The notes under the pieces: model-generated | Databases searched by the model: none | Told to the model about the DNA's origin: nothing | Seen by the model: the letters and a program-made list of their open reading frames with translations, nothing else | Shown: positions 7,193 through 16,909 of the stretch, piece after piece | How the letters are laid out: each line of letters begins with the position of its first letter | Numbering within the stretch: position 1 is the stretch's first letter | Position numbers and translations under genes: made by a program | NCBI GenBank assembly: GCA_038117265.1 | Contig: JAYOFO010000048.1 | Span: forward strand, 1-18,413 | DNA: 18,413 nucleotides | Source of the DNA: JAYPUG01 sp038117265 | GTDB lineage: Bacteria; Pseudomonadota; Alphaproteobacteria; UBA6615 | Reading direction: 5' to 3'

Positions 7193-7221
7193 CGGGCCGA
7201 AACCCCAAGGGTTCCGGCCCG
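7193..7221 (-). terminator. Intrinsic terminator of carD
   Basis: A 13-bp stem with one A-C mismatch closes a 3-nt CAA loop 23 nt past the carD stop. On the minus strand it is followed by a T-rich stretch (TTTCGTTT). It separates carD from the phosphatase-fold gene. Confidence 0.7.
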
Positions 7222-7243
7222 CATCTCAACCATGTGCGGCAGG

Positions 7244-8188
7244 TCAGGCGGCGAGGAGCTTCTCGAGCTTCTCGACCGCTTCCTCGTGATCGGTGCTTTC
7301 CACCGCCGCGAGCTCGCGCGCCAGGCGATCGAGCGCGGCCTGGTACATCTGGCGCTCCGAATAGGACTGGTCGGGCTGGTCCTCGTTGCGGTGCAGGTCG
7401 CGAACGACCTCGGCGATCGAGACCGGGTCGCCGGAATTGATCTTCGCCTCGTATTCCTGGGCGCGCCGGCTCCACATGGTGCGCTTGACCCGGCTGCGGC
7501 CCTTGAGCGTCTTGAGCGCGGTGTCGATCACCTTGCGGTTCGAGAGCTTGCGGAGACCCGATTCCTTGACTTTCGCGATCGGCACCTTGAGGGTCATGCG
7601 CTCGCGCTCGAAGCTGATCACGAAGAGTTTCAGCTTCTCGCCGGCGATCTCGTGGGTCTCGATACCCGTCACCTGCCCGACGCCATGGGTCGGGTAGACG
7701 ACGTAATCGTCCTCGGCGAATTCGAGCTTCTCCTTCCGGGCCGGCGCCGCCTTGGGGGCCGCCTTGGGCTCGGGCTGCTTCACCGCCGGCTTGGCCGCGG
7801 CCGGCTTGGTCTTCGCCGTCTTGGNNNNNNNNNNNNNNNNNNNNNNNNNNNNNNNNNNNNNNNNNNNNNNNNNNNNNNNNNNNNNNNNNNNNNNNNNNNN
7901 NNNNNNNNNNNNNNNNNNNNNNNNCTTGGTCTTCGCCGTCTTGGCCGCAGTGGGCTTGGCCGCTGTGGGCTTGGCCGCGGCAGGTTTGGCCACCGCGGGC
8001 TTGGACTGTGCCTTCTTCGCCGGCTCCTTCTTGGGCGCAGCGGTCTTTGCCGTTGCCGATTTCGCGGCCGTCGAGCGGGAGGCCGCCGATTTCGGAGCCG
8101 CCGCCTTCTTTGCAGCCGGCTTCTTGGCCGCCGCCTTCTTCGGCGCGGCCTTCTTCGTCGTGCTCGTGGATTTCGTCGCTTTCGCCAT
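7244..8188 (-). CDS. carD: CarD family transcriptional regulator with long Lys/Ala/Pro-rich N-terminal tail (interrupted by assembly gap)
   Basis: The C-terminal 160 residues are a full CarD protein: the RNA-polymerase-interacting Tudor-like domain begins KLEFAEDDYVVYPTHGVG, and the helical DNA-binding half includes the conserved TMWSRRAQEYEAKI segment and ends in EKLLAA. CarD stabilises open promoter complexes through the beta subunit. Before it lies a tail of at least 90 residues rich in Ala, Lys and Pro, with KKAAxKK and AAKPx repeats like histone H1 C-termini. The 100-N gap falls inside this tail; because the N run plus the repeated 20 nt equals 120 nt, the frame is open across it either way, but true tail length is unknown. 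ATG at 8188 has only a weak Shine-Dalgarno (CGGA). A terminator follows at 7193-7221. Confidence 0.92.
   Translation of the reverse strand: MAKATKSTSTTKKAAPKKAAAKKPAAKKAAAPKSAASRSTAAKSATAKTAAPKKEPAKKAQSKPAVAKPAAAKPTAAKPTAAKTAKTKXXXXXXXXXXXXXXXXXXXXXXXXXXXXXXXXXXKTAKTKPAAAKPAVKQPEPKAAPKAAPARKEKLEFAEDDYVVYPTHGVGQVTGIETHEIAGEKLKLFVISFERERMTLKVPIAKVKESGLRKLSNRKVIDTALKTLKGRSRVKRTMWSRRAQEYEAKINSGDPVSIAEVVRDLHRNEDQPDQSYSERQMYQAALDRLARELAAVESTDHEEAVEKLEKLLAA
7780..8004 (-). repeat. 15-bp tandem repeats encoding AAKPx-type pentapeptides in the carD tail
   Basis: Units of 15 bp ending in CTTGG (plus-strand view) run in register: three before the gap (7780-7794, 7795-7809, 7810-7824) and five after (7930-7944, 7945-7959, 7960-7974, 7975-7989, 7990-8004). 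They encode pentapeptides such as AAKPT, AAKTA and PAVAK permutations. The units diverge at the third base of codons, so they are old, not a fresh expansion, except for the unit repeated exactly on both gap edges. Confidence 0.75.
7825..7924. other. Assembly gap (exactly 100 Ns)
   Basis: A run of exactly 100 Ns, a common placeholder for a gap of unknown size. The 20 bases before it (7805-7824) are identical to the 20 bases after it (7925-7944), so the two contig ends may overlap and the real gap may be absent, or a repeat block may have been collapsed. Confidence 0.97.
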
Positions 8189-8204
8189 TTCGGGTCCGTT
8201 GCCA

Positions 8205-8250
8205 GTTATACCGCTGCCGCAGAAATGCGGCCAGGCCCGTCAAGCGGGCC
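8205..8250 (-). promoter_or_regulatory. carD upstream region: two hairpins and a -10-like box
   Basis: On the minus strand two perfect 6-bp stems lie in tandem: GGCCCG/CGGGCC with a 5-nt loop (8250-8234) and GCCGCA/TGCGGC with a 4-nt loop (8231-8216). They are followed by TATAAC (8210-8205), a -10-like box 17 nt before the carD ATG. No -35 with proper spacing goes with it; TTGACG at 8243-8238 is 27 nt away. Either carD has a very short leader from this box, or the hairpins belong to a longer leader starting near 8294. Confidence 0.35.
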
Positions 8251-8261
8251 ACGCGGCACAC

Positions 8262-8289
8262 AAAACGAGGGACGGCCGGAGCCGTCCCT
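8262..8289 (-). terminator. Probable intrinsic terminator of fdxA
   Basis: A perfect 9-bp stem, AGGGACGGC/GCCGTCCCT (8289-8268), with a 4-nt loop is followed on the minus strand by CGTTTTG. It lies about 70 nt past the fdxA stop and before carD. Confidence 0.6.
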
Positions 8290-8300
8290 GAATTCCTAGA

Positions 8301-8309
8301 ATTATATCA
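8301..8309 (-). promoter_or_regulatory. Possible extended -10 promoter (TGATATAAT) between fdxA and carD
   Basis: On the minus strand TGATATAAT (8309-8301) is a perfect -10 with the TGn extension, in an AT-rich patch (about 8290-8340) of an otherwise GC-rich region. The predicted start is near 8294, just before the hairpin at 8289-8268. It could drive carD with a 105-nt leader that must pass that hairpin, or a short RNA ending there. No -35 is seen at normal spacing, as is usual for extended -10 promoters. Confidence 0.4.
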
Positions 8310-8357
8310 GAATCTCGAGGATTTTGATAGCAAAAGTCGGGGCTTATGCCCGCAGAC

Positions 8358-8696
8358 TCAATCGCCGCTTCCCGGATTCGCGCTGAAATACTTGTCGAAC
8401 TTGCCTTCTTCGGACTTGAAGTCGTCCGCATTGTCGGCTTCGTCCTTCTTGGACGTGATGTTCGGCCACTTCTCGGAATACTCGCGATTCAGCTCGAGCC
8501 ACTTCTCGGCCTCGGGCTCGACGTCGGGAATGATCGCCTCGGCCGGACATTCCGGCTCGCACACACCGCAGTCGATACACTCGTCCGGGTGAATGACGAG
8601 CATGTTTTCGCCCTCGTAGAAACAGTCGACGGGGCACACCTCGACACAGTCGGTGTACTTGCAGCGAATGCACGCTTCGGTAACGACGTAAGGCAT
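8358..8696 (-). CDS. fdxA: Ferredoxin FdxA (7Fe, [3Fe-4S][4Fe-4S])
   Basis: 112 residues, cytoplasmic electron carrier. Cys9, Cys17 and Cys50 match the [3Fe-4S] ligands and Cys21, Cys40, Cys43 and Cys46 the [4Fe-4S] ligands of Azotobacter ferredoxin I, and the first 50 residues are very close to that protein (TEACIRCKYTDCVEVCPVDC). The acidic C-terminal extension includes the typical EKWPNIT segment. ATG at 8696 has AAAGGA 9 nt upstream. It lies 41 nt after the TerB-like gene and is followed by a terminator and then carD; the fdxA-carD order recurs in alphaproteobacteria as far as I recall. The redox partner is not evident from this window. Confidence 0.97.
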   Translation of the reverse strand: MPYVVTEACIRCKYTDCVEVCPVDCFYEGENMLVIHPDECIDCGVCEPECPAEAIIPDVEPEAEKWLELNREYSEKWPNITSKKDEADNADDFKSEEGKFDKYFSANPGSGD

Positions 8697-8737
8697 TTCC
8701 GGAATTCCTTTCGGCCAAGCTCCCTTGGAGGAACCAC

Positions 8738-9202
8738 TTACGAAGCTGCGCGCGTTCGGTCAAGCACCCGTTTGCGCGCCTCTCCGCTTTCGCGGTCGGT
8801 CACGTAAACGAGCCCCGCAACACGGCGCAGCAGATTTGCCTCGTGATCGTGGACCGCGCCGTCGGCGAGGACCACCTCCCACAACATTTCCACGAGCTGA
8901 ATGCGTTCCGCATGATCGAATGCGTCTTTCAGGCGCCGCGTGTAGCCATAGAGTTCGACCGATTCTTCCGTCTGCGTATCGGCCATGGCGAGCAGCGTCT
9001 CGGTGTCCGCCGCATCGAGGTCGAAGCGCTCGCGCAGCAGCCGCGCGATCACCGCGCGCTCGGCGGCGGCGTAGTCGTCGTCCATCCGCGCCGCCTCGAC
9101 CAGCAGCGCTGCCGCAGCAAGGTGCAGCGCATCGGGCGCATGGCGGCGAACCGGGCCGCCGGCGGCATCGGGCGCCAAGAGGGATTTCAGTCGATCGAGC
9201 AT
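8738..9202 (-). CDS. TerB-like (tellurite resistance TerB / DUF533-type) helical protein
   Basis: 154 residues, all-helical by composition, no signal peptide. Acidic positions in the segments MDDDYAAAER (about 43-52) and LADGAVHDHE fit the two metal-binding-like half-sites of the TerB fold, and the arrangement of two similar four-helix halves is visible. The family is named after tellurite resistance, but isolated copies such as this have no known tellurite role. The start at 9202 (MLDRLKSLL) follows AAGGCGG; the open frame extends further upstream, but that part is the antisense-like Arg/Pro-rich tail over the S4 gene and is not counted. It lies 52 nt after the S4 gene, so probably in the same operon. 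Biochemical function unknown. Confidence 0.8.
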   Translation of the reverse strand: MLDRLKSLLAPDAAGGPVRRHAPDALHLAAAALLVEAARMDDDYAAAERAVIARLLRERFDLDAADTETLLAMADTQTEESVELYGYTRRLKDAFDHAERIQLVEMLWEVVLADGAVHDHEANLLRRVAGLVYVTDRESGEARKRVLDRTRAAS

Positions 9203-9254
9203 CGCACCGCCTTGGATGGGTTGGTTGTCGCCGCAGGGAACCCGCGCGCCGGGT

Positions 9255-9638
9255 TCATTCGCCGCGCAACCGGTCGAGGGCACGGCGTTCGCGTTTCGTC
9301 GGGCGGCCGGCGCCCAGCGCGCGCATGGCGACGCCCAGATCGCGCTCCGCGCGCGGCAGTACGGGCGGGGACATTTCCTCGTACAGGGCCTGGGCCTCGG
9401 GCGCCGGGCCGCGCCTCGTGCCGAGCGCCGCAATACGGACCACGCGGATCCGCAGCCCCTGCGAGAAGGTCAGCACGTCGCCGACGCGCACGGCCTGGTT
9501 GGATTTGTGCACCGGCGACTTGTTGACGCGGACCTGCCCGCCCCGGCACATCGCGGTCGCCAGCGAGCGCGTCTTGCAGAACCGGGCGAACCAGAGCCAC
9601 TTGTCGAGGCGGAGCGTGGCGTTCGTCTCGTCGCTCAA
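9255..9638 (-). CDS. S4-domain RNA-binding protein (Hsp15/HslR-like)
   Basis: 127 residues. The S4 domain at about 10-58 begins RLDKWLWFARFCKTRSLA and includes the GGQVRVN turn, as in Hsp15, which binds 50S subunits carrying nascent chains after heat shock. A basic C-terminal tail (TKRERRALDRLRGE) could add RNA contacts. Start is TTG at 9638 (LSDETN as coded), overlapping the helicase stop by 4 nt (TTGA), with a perfect AAGGAG 8 nt upstream inside the helicase C-terminal codons. This small gene is easily missed because no ATG is present and the frame is open through the helicase. Coupling with an RNA helicase suggests joint action on structured RNA, which is inference. Confidence 0.88.
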   Translation of the reverse strand: MSDETNATLRLDKWLWFARFCKTRSLATAMCRGGQVRVNKSPVHKSNQAVRVGDVLTFSQGLRIRVVRIAALGTRRGPAPEAQALYEEMSPPVLPRAERDLGVAMRALGAGRPTKRERRALDRLRGE

Positions 9639-12190
9639 CGGTTGCGCTCCTTGAGCACCTGGAGCTTGGCGAACGGCGAGTCGGGATCGAACTCCGGCCG
9701 CGGCTTGGCCGGTTGGCGACGCGGCCCCGACCCGCCGGGCTTGCCGGCTCGCGTCGGCTTGCCGCCCGGCTTGCCGCGCCGGCGCGCTCGGCGCGAGACG
9801 GTCATCGCACCCGAATCGCCCGCCTCGACCGCATACCCGAAACTGCGCAGCATGCGCGCCAGCACCTCGGCCGGCGCGTCGATGCGCGACATCAGGTCCG
9901 GGCTCAGCGGGCAGGGCCCTTCCTTCGTGCCGCGGCGCAGAGCGGCGAGCAGACGTTCCAGCTCGTCGGCGCGCACCGCGACCGGTCCCGCCGGGCAGAA
10001 GCCGAGCGCCAGGAACCAGCCATCGTCGGCCCCCTCCGCACGCGCCATCGCCGTTGCGCCGCCATCGGGAAGTGCGCCCTCGGTCCGCTTCCACACCCGA
10101 TAGAGCATGGCCTTGATCGACATGACGCGGCCCTTCAGCATCGCCGGCATGTAGGCCGCCGCCACCCCGATCCGGACTCCGGCACGCGCGAGCGCCTTGC
10201 GGTCGGTCTCTGCGAGTTGCTTGTCGGGATCGTCGCCCCGGGTCCGCAAGGCACAGCCGAGGCCCTCGCCGATCCGGAACGCCAGGCCACGCGCGGCACC
10301 GGAAAGCGACAGGCCGGCAAGCGCATAGAGCGGCGCCAGCTCGATGCCGAGGCTCGCATCCAGCCAGCCCTGGAGGCGCTGGCGCATCTCCTCGCGCAGC
10401 GGCGCATCCAGCAGGTCGCTGGGCAGCACCTCGACCGCCGGATGCAGGATGTCGGGACCGGGCACGATCCGCGCGACCGGTGCACCCTGCCACACGATCT
10501 GTGCCGCATCGCGATCGAGGGTGAAGGCCTCGTCCTGCGAGCCCGCGAGCGCCGCGATCCGGCCGCCGATCGCTTCGCGCACCGCACGGTTGGCCGCCGC
10601 CATCAGGCGCGGGCTGGCCGCGACCTCGTCGTCGGCCGGCACGAACCGGAATCCGTCGAGCCGCCCCACAACCTCGCTCTCGACGGTGATCGTGCCGTCC
10701 GCCGCCAGGCCCGCGAGGAGATGGTCCTTCTCGCGCAGGCTGCGCGTCAGCACCGCGGCCTTGCGGTCGACGAAGCGCTGGGTCAGGCGCTCGTGCAGGG
10801 CGTCGGAGAGCTTGTCCTCCAGCGCGCGCGCGCGCGCCTGCAGCCCGTCCGCATCGTCGAGCCAGTCGCGCCGGTGCGAGACGTAGGACCATGTGCGCAC
10901 GCCCGCGATGCGGGCCATCAGCGTGTCGATTTCGCCGTCGGTGCGATCGAACTGGCCGACCGACCGCTCGATCCAGTCGGCCGGGATGCGTCCGGATTCG
11001 GACGTCAGGAAACGATAGATGCGTGCGACAAGACGCGCATGGTTGCCCGCCATGTCGCCGCTGAAATCCGGGATCTGGCACACATCCCACAGCAGGCGGA
11101 CGGCCTCGGGGTTGGATGCCATGGCGGCGATGTCGGCCTGATCGCGCATCGCCACCAGCGCGTTGTAGTCATCCGCCGCCGGCGCGCGCCGCAACTCCGG
11201 CGCCGGGGGCGGCGCATCGAGGCTGCGCTTGAGCGCATCGGGCGAGGAAAAATCCAGATCGTTGGACCGCCAGAACACGGCATTGACCGGCTCGAACTCG
11301 TGCCCCTCGACGGCCGCGACGAGTTCGGGCTCGAACGGCTCGAGTTCGGCGGTCGGCCCGAAGGTGCCGTCCTCCATGTGCCGGCCGGCGCGGCCCGCGA
11401 TCTGCCCGATCTCGGCCGGAGACAGCCGGCGAAAGCCATGCCCGTCGAACTTCGTCAGCGACGAGAAGCCGACATGGGAGATGCCCATGTTGAGCCCCAT
11501 CCCGATCGCATCGGTCGCGACCAGATGCTCGACCTCGCCGGCCTCGTACATCGCCACCTGGGCATTGCGGGTGCGCGGGCTGAGCGCGCCGAGGACGACC
11601 GCGGCGCCGCCGCGCTGCCGGCGCAGCAATTCTGCCAGCGCATAGACGTTCGCGGCCGAGAAGGCGATCACGGCGCTGCGCGGCGCCAGCCTTGTGAGCT
11701 TGCGGAACCCGCCATAGCTCAGCCGCGAAAACCGTTTGCGCCGGTCGAACTGGGCGTCGGGAACCAGGCGCCGGATGATCGGCGCCATCGTCTCGGCCCC
11801 GAGCAGCATCGTCTCCTGGGTCCCGCGCGCGCGCAGCAGCCGGTCGGTGAAGACGTGTCCGCGCTCGGGGTCGGTGCAGAGCTGGACCTCGTCGATGGCC
11901 AGAAATTCCACCTGGCGGTCGCGCGGCATCGCCTCGACGGTGCACAGGAAGTAGCGCGGGTTGGGCGGGACGATGCGCTCCTCGCCGGTGATCAGCGCCA
12001 CCGCGCCGGCACCCTTGATCCGGACCACGCGGTCGTAATTCTCGCGCGCCAGCAGGCGCAACGGGAAACCGATCATGCCGGTATCGTGACCGAGCATCCG
12101 GTCGATCGCGAGATAGGTCTTGCCGGTGTTGGTCGGCCCGAGGACGGCCTTCACGGGACGCGAATCGGAGAGGCACATGGACGCCAGCAT
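9635..12190 (-). CDS. SUV3-like DExH RNA helicase
   Basis: About 851 residues. Motif I is GPTNTGKT near the N-terminus, motif II is DEVQ, motif VI is QIAGRAGR, with a SUV3-type SAANVYALAELLRR region between; these are the signature set of mitochondrial SUV3/SUPV3L1 and its alphaproteobacterial relatives, ATP-dependent helicases that feed structured RNA to degradation. The C-terminus carries a long Gly/Lys/Arg-rich stretch and then FDPDSPFAKLQVLKERNR. Start is uncertain: ATG 12190 (MLASMCLSDS), ATG 12178, or TTG 12214 are all in frame; I prefer 12190. A (GC)8 run lies within the coding region at 10822-10837. The downstream S4 gene overlaps by 4 nt. The partner exonuclease is not in this window. 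Confidence 0.93.
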   Translation of the reverse strand: MLASMCLSDSRPVKAVLGPTNTGKTYLAIDRMLGHDTGMIGFPLRLLARENYDRVVRIKGAGAVALITGEERIVPPNPRYFLCTVEAMPRDRQVEFLAIDEVQLCTDPERGHVFTDRLLRARGTQETMLLGAETMAPIIRRLVPDAQFDRRKRFSRLSYGGFRKLTRLAPRSAVIAFSAANVYALAELLRRQRGGAAVVLGALSPRTRNAQVAMYEAGEVEHLVATDAIGMGLNMGISHVGFSSLTKFDGHGFRRLSPAEIGQIAGRAGRHMEDGTFGPTAELEPFEPELVAAVEGHEFEPVNAVFWRSNDLDFSSPDALKRSLDAPPPAPELRRAPAADDYNALVAMRDQADIAAMASNPEAVRLLWDVCQIPDFSGDMAGNHARLVARIYRFLTSESGRIPADWIERSVGQFDRTDGEIDTLMARIAGVRTWSYVSHRRDWLDDADGLQARARALEDKLSDALHERLTQRFVDRKAAVLTRSLREKDHLLAGLAADGTITVESEVVGRLDGFRFVPADDEVAASPRLMAAANRAVREAIGGRIAALAGSQDEAFTLDRDAAQIVWQGAPVARIVPGPDILHPAVEVLPSDLLDAPLREEMRQRLQGWLDASLGIELAPLYALAGLSLSGAARGLAFRIGEGLGCALRTRGDDPDKQLAETDRKALARAGVRIGVAAAYMPAMLKGRVMSIKAMLYRVWKRTEGALPDGGATAMARAEGADDGWFLALGFCPAGPVAVRADELERLLAALRRGTKEGPCPLSPDLMSRIDAPAEVLARMLRSFGYAVEAGDSGAMTVSRRARRRGKPGGKPTRAGKPGGSGPRRQPAKPRPEFDPDSPFAKLQVLKERNR

Positions 12191-12282
12191 CCCCAGTCCC
12201 GCGGGGGAATGCAACCGGTCGCTGGGGAATTCCCGGCCCGCGCGGCCCCCGATTCAGGAGCGTGCGACCGGCACGCCTAGCC

Positions 12283-13059
12283 CTAGGGGCGACGCATGTC
12301 GACGACCGCCGCGCCGAGGATGCGGCCCTGGCCGCGTTCCTGGACGAACACCGCACAGAATGCCGGACCGACCTCGGCAATGTCCTGCAACGGGACGACC
12401 ATGTCGATCGCCGCGCCGGTCCACACCGCGACCGGGCGGACCAGCCGGACGACATTGTGATTGACCAGGGTCTGGCCATGGTTCTCGCCACGCGTCACCC
12501 GGGTGGAGAGTTTGCCTTCGAACCGCACCATCACGACATCGGCCTCGCCGCGATAAACGACTTCGGACTGCGGGATGCGGAGATGGACCTCGCCGTCGGA
12601 AATCCGGCTCAGCGTCAGCGGAACGCGCCCGCGCTCCTCGGCCGGCGCCTGGACGATACCGGCTCGCACCTGTTGGGCCTCGTTGCCCGAGGTGTGTAGG
12701 GTGCCGTCGACCACGACCTGCGGTGTGAAGACATAGGGCAGGCCCATCCGTTCGAGGTAGTTGCGCTGGCGCTGGGTGAACGCCGCGCTGGCGAACGGGT
12801 CGGCCCAGCCGATGTAGTCCCAGTAATCGACATGGAACCCGAGCGCGAGGATACCGTCCTCGCCGGAAAGCTCGCCGAGCAGCTCTTCCGCGGTCCGGCA
12901 CGCCTTGCAGCCCTGCGCCGTGTAGAACTCGACGACGGTCAGCCACTGCGGCTTCGCGGCGGCCGGACCGACCGAGGCCAGCAAGGAAATCACGAGGAAC
13001 GCGATCGCAGACGCGATCGCGCCGGCGCGCGCACCGGACCTGTCACGGCAAGTAGACAT
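12283..13059 (-). CDS. DUF1223 protein, exported, thioredoxin-like with CxxC
   Basis: 258 residues from ATG 13059. A signal peptide (hydrophobic AIASAIAFLVISLLASVGPAAA) targets it to the periplasm. The mature start VVEFYTAQGCKACRTAEELL contains CKAC at the thioredoxin-like position where DUF1223 proteins usually have a CxxC near the N-terminus; HVDYWDYIGW DPFAS and the PQVVVDG segment are also typical. The role is unknown; a redox or oxidative-stress function is suggested by the fold. It follows acnA by 59 nt on the same strand with no terminator in between, so acnA-DUF1223 is likely one transcript. A GTG start at 13089 is possible but has GGAG only 1 nt upstream; the ATG has no clear Shine-Dalgarno, so the start is moderately uncertain. 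Confidence 0.85.
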   Translation of the reverse strand: MSTCRDRSGARAGAIASAIAFLVISLLASVGPAAAKPQWLTVVEFYTAQGCKACRTAEELLGELSGEDGILALGFHVDYWDYIGWADPFASAAFTQRQRNYLERMGLPYVFTPQVVVDGTLHTSGNEAQQVRAGIVQAPAEERGRVPLTLSRISDGEVHLRIPQSEVVYRGEADVVMVRFEGKLSTRVTRGENHGQTLVNHNVVRLVRPVAVWTGAAIDMVVPLQDIAEVGPAFCAVFVQERGQGRILGAAVVDMRRP

Positions 13060-13118
13060 GCCACGAACTATGGCGGTGCGGCGCGTCACGCTCCAATCAA
13101 CTGACGGTGAGAGCGAAC

Positions 13119-15788
<2,670 letters not shown>

Positions 15789-15879
15789 CGACGCTCTCTC
15801 CTTGTGCGGGAGGGAAAAAATCTCGGGATACGAAAAACTGACGCGCCGGTTGCGACCCGGGGCGGCGCCAGCCGAGGGG

Positions 15880-15908
15880 TTTATAAGGCAAACCCGGGGG
15901 GACGCCAA
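15880..15908 (-). promoter_or_regulatory. Strong sigma70-type promoter of acnA
   Basis: On the minus strand TTGGCG (15908-15903) and TATAAA (15885-15880) are separated by exactly 17 nt. The -35 fits the alphaproteobacterial TTGACG preference in five of six bases. The predicted start is near 15873, giving a leader of about 85 nt that contains two T-rich stretches and the acnA ribosome-binding site. It lies about 27 nt past the LysR stop. Confidence 0.7.
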
Positions 15909-15934
15909 GCGGACCCGCTACGCCTCCGTGCGCG

Positions 15935-16798
15935 CTAGGCGTCGGCCCGCGAGGACGCCGCAACGATGTGGTCCGCCAGCGCGTGTACCGCCCGCCCGGC
16001 GTCCCCGCGCGGCGGGATCAGCCCGATGTCGACCGCCGGCAGCGGCGGGAACCCCTCTTCCGGCGTCAACTCCCGGAAGTCCTCCGGCAGCGCGCTGCGC
16101 GGCAGGATGGTCACGGCGAGGCCCGCCTCGACCGCGGTGACGAGGCCGGACATGCTCGCGCTCGAATACGCGATTCGGTAGGCGCGGTCCGTCTTGTCCA
16201 GCGCCTCGACCGCCCAATCGCGGAAGATGCAGCCCGGCTCGAACACCGCCAGCGGCACCGGTTCGCGCTCGTGGGTCAGGTGACGCTGCGATGTCGTCCA
16301 CACGACCGGTTCGCGACGGATGTGCCGGCACTGCTGGCGCACCATGGAACTCGTCACCACACCGATATCGACCTCGCCGGCGTCGTGGGCCCGAGAGACC
16401 TTCGCGCTCGTCGTGCAGTGCAGCTCCACCTCGACGCGCGGATAGGCGTCGGCAAACGTCGCCAGGACAATCGGCAAAAATCCACTGACATAATCATCGG
16501 GAACGCCCAGACGGACCGAACCGGCGAGCTCCGGTTCCGCCAGCGCCATCAGCGCCTCGTCGTGCAGGCTGACGATGCGGCGCGCGTACTGGGTCAGCGC
16601 CTCGCCATCGCGCGTCAGCTGCGAACCGCGCCCGATCCGTTCGAACAGCGGCCGGCCGATCGAATCCTCGAGCCGCCTGATCTGCATGCTCACGGCCGAC
16701 TGGGTCCGGTGCACTTGCTCGGCCGCCAGGGTGAAACTGCCGGTGTCGGCGACCGCCAGAAAGGTCCGCAACAGCGGGATATCGAGGCTTGCACGCAT
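15935..16798 (-). CDS. LysR family transcriptional regulator
   Basis: 287 residues from ATG 16798. The winged helix-turn-helix at about 5-64 (LLRTFLAVADTGSFTLAAEQ, then HRTQSAVSMQIRRLED, PLFERIGRGSQLTRDGE) is typical, followed by a substrate-binding domain starting near residue 86 (VRLGVPDDYVSGFLPIVLATF). The inducer and target genes are unknown. ATG 16810 and TTG 16813 are also in frame, but they lie inside a palindrome that looks like the regulator's own operator, so I prefer 16798. The gene is upstream of acnA on the same strand and divergent from the small plus-strand unit at 16910, so these are the first candidate targets. Confidence 0.92.
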   Translation of the reverse strand: MRASLDIPLLRTFLAVADTGSFTLAAEQVHRTQSAVSMQIRRLEDSIGRPLFERIGRGSQLTRDGEALTQYARRIVSLHDEALMALAEPELAGSVRLGVPDDYVSGFLPIVLATFADAYPRVEVELHCTTSAKVSRAHDAGEVDIGVVTSSMVRQQCRHIRREPVVWTTSQRHLTHEREPVPLAVFEPGCIFRDWAVEALDKTDRAYRIAYSSASMSGLVTAVEAGLAVTILPRSALPEDFRELTPEEGFPPLPAVDIGLIPPRGDAGRAVHALADHIVAASSRADA

Positions 16799-16807
16799 CG
16801 GGACACC

Positions 16808-16824
16808 CATCAAATTTATTGATG
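16808..16824. promoter_or_regulatory. Likely LysR-type operator (CATCAA-N5-TTGATG)
   Basis: A perfect inverted repeat with 6-nt arms contains both the T-N11-A core and the ATC-N9-GAT form typical of LysR regulator boxes (known from nod boxes). It lies 10 nt before the preferred LysR start and about 10 nt downstream of a perfect -10 box on the same strand, so binding would repress the regulator's own transcription. Confidence 0.55.
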
Positions 16825-16834
16825 ATATGGGTCA

Positions 16835-16842
16835 ATTATATT
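16835..16842 (-). promoter_or_regulatory. -10 boxes in the LysR / small-gene divergent region
   Basis: The minus strand reads a perfect TATAAT (16840-16835), giving a LysR transcript from about 16828. The same AT-rich core reads TATATT (16837-16842) on the plus strand, towards the small genes at 16910. Neither has a convincing -35 at 16-18 nt, so activator dependence is possible. Confidence 0.4.
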
Positions 16843-16909
16843 CGTTGGACTTAAGTGTTGGCCAGCGTCATTTCTGTCCCGACAGACGAACCGGCCATGG
16901 AGACACACG

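Noticed and set aside
7780..8004. Possible CRISPR-like array because of regular repeats
   Set aside because: Units are 15 bp, contiguous without spacers, and in frame with carD; they are coding tandem repeats.
6614..8299. 561-codon plus-strand open frame across the gap
   Set aside because: Antisense to the phosphatase-fold gene and carD, with the N block inside; its Gly/Leu/Arg-rich repeats are the reverse of the carD tail repeats.
9713..12280. 855-codon plus-strand open frame opposite the SUV3 helicase
   Set aside because: Shadow of the helicase: His/Arg/Ala-rich, no motif, no Shine-Dalgarno, while the minus strand carries motifs I, II and VI.
12255..12285. Hairpin GCGTGC/GCACGC after DUF1223 as a terminator
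   Set aside because: Only six paired bases and no T run on the minus strand; too weak to call.
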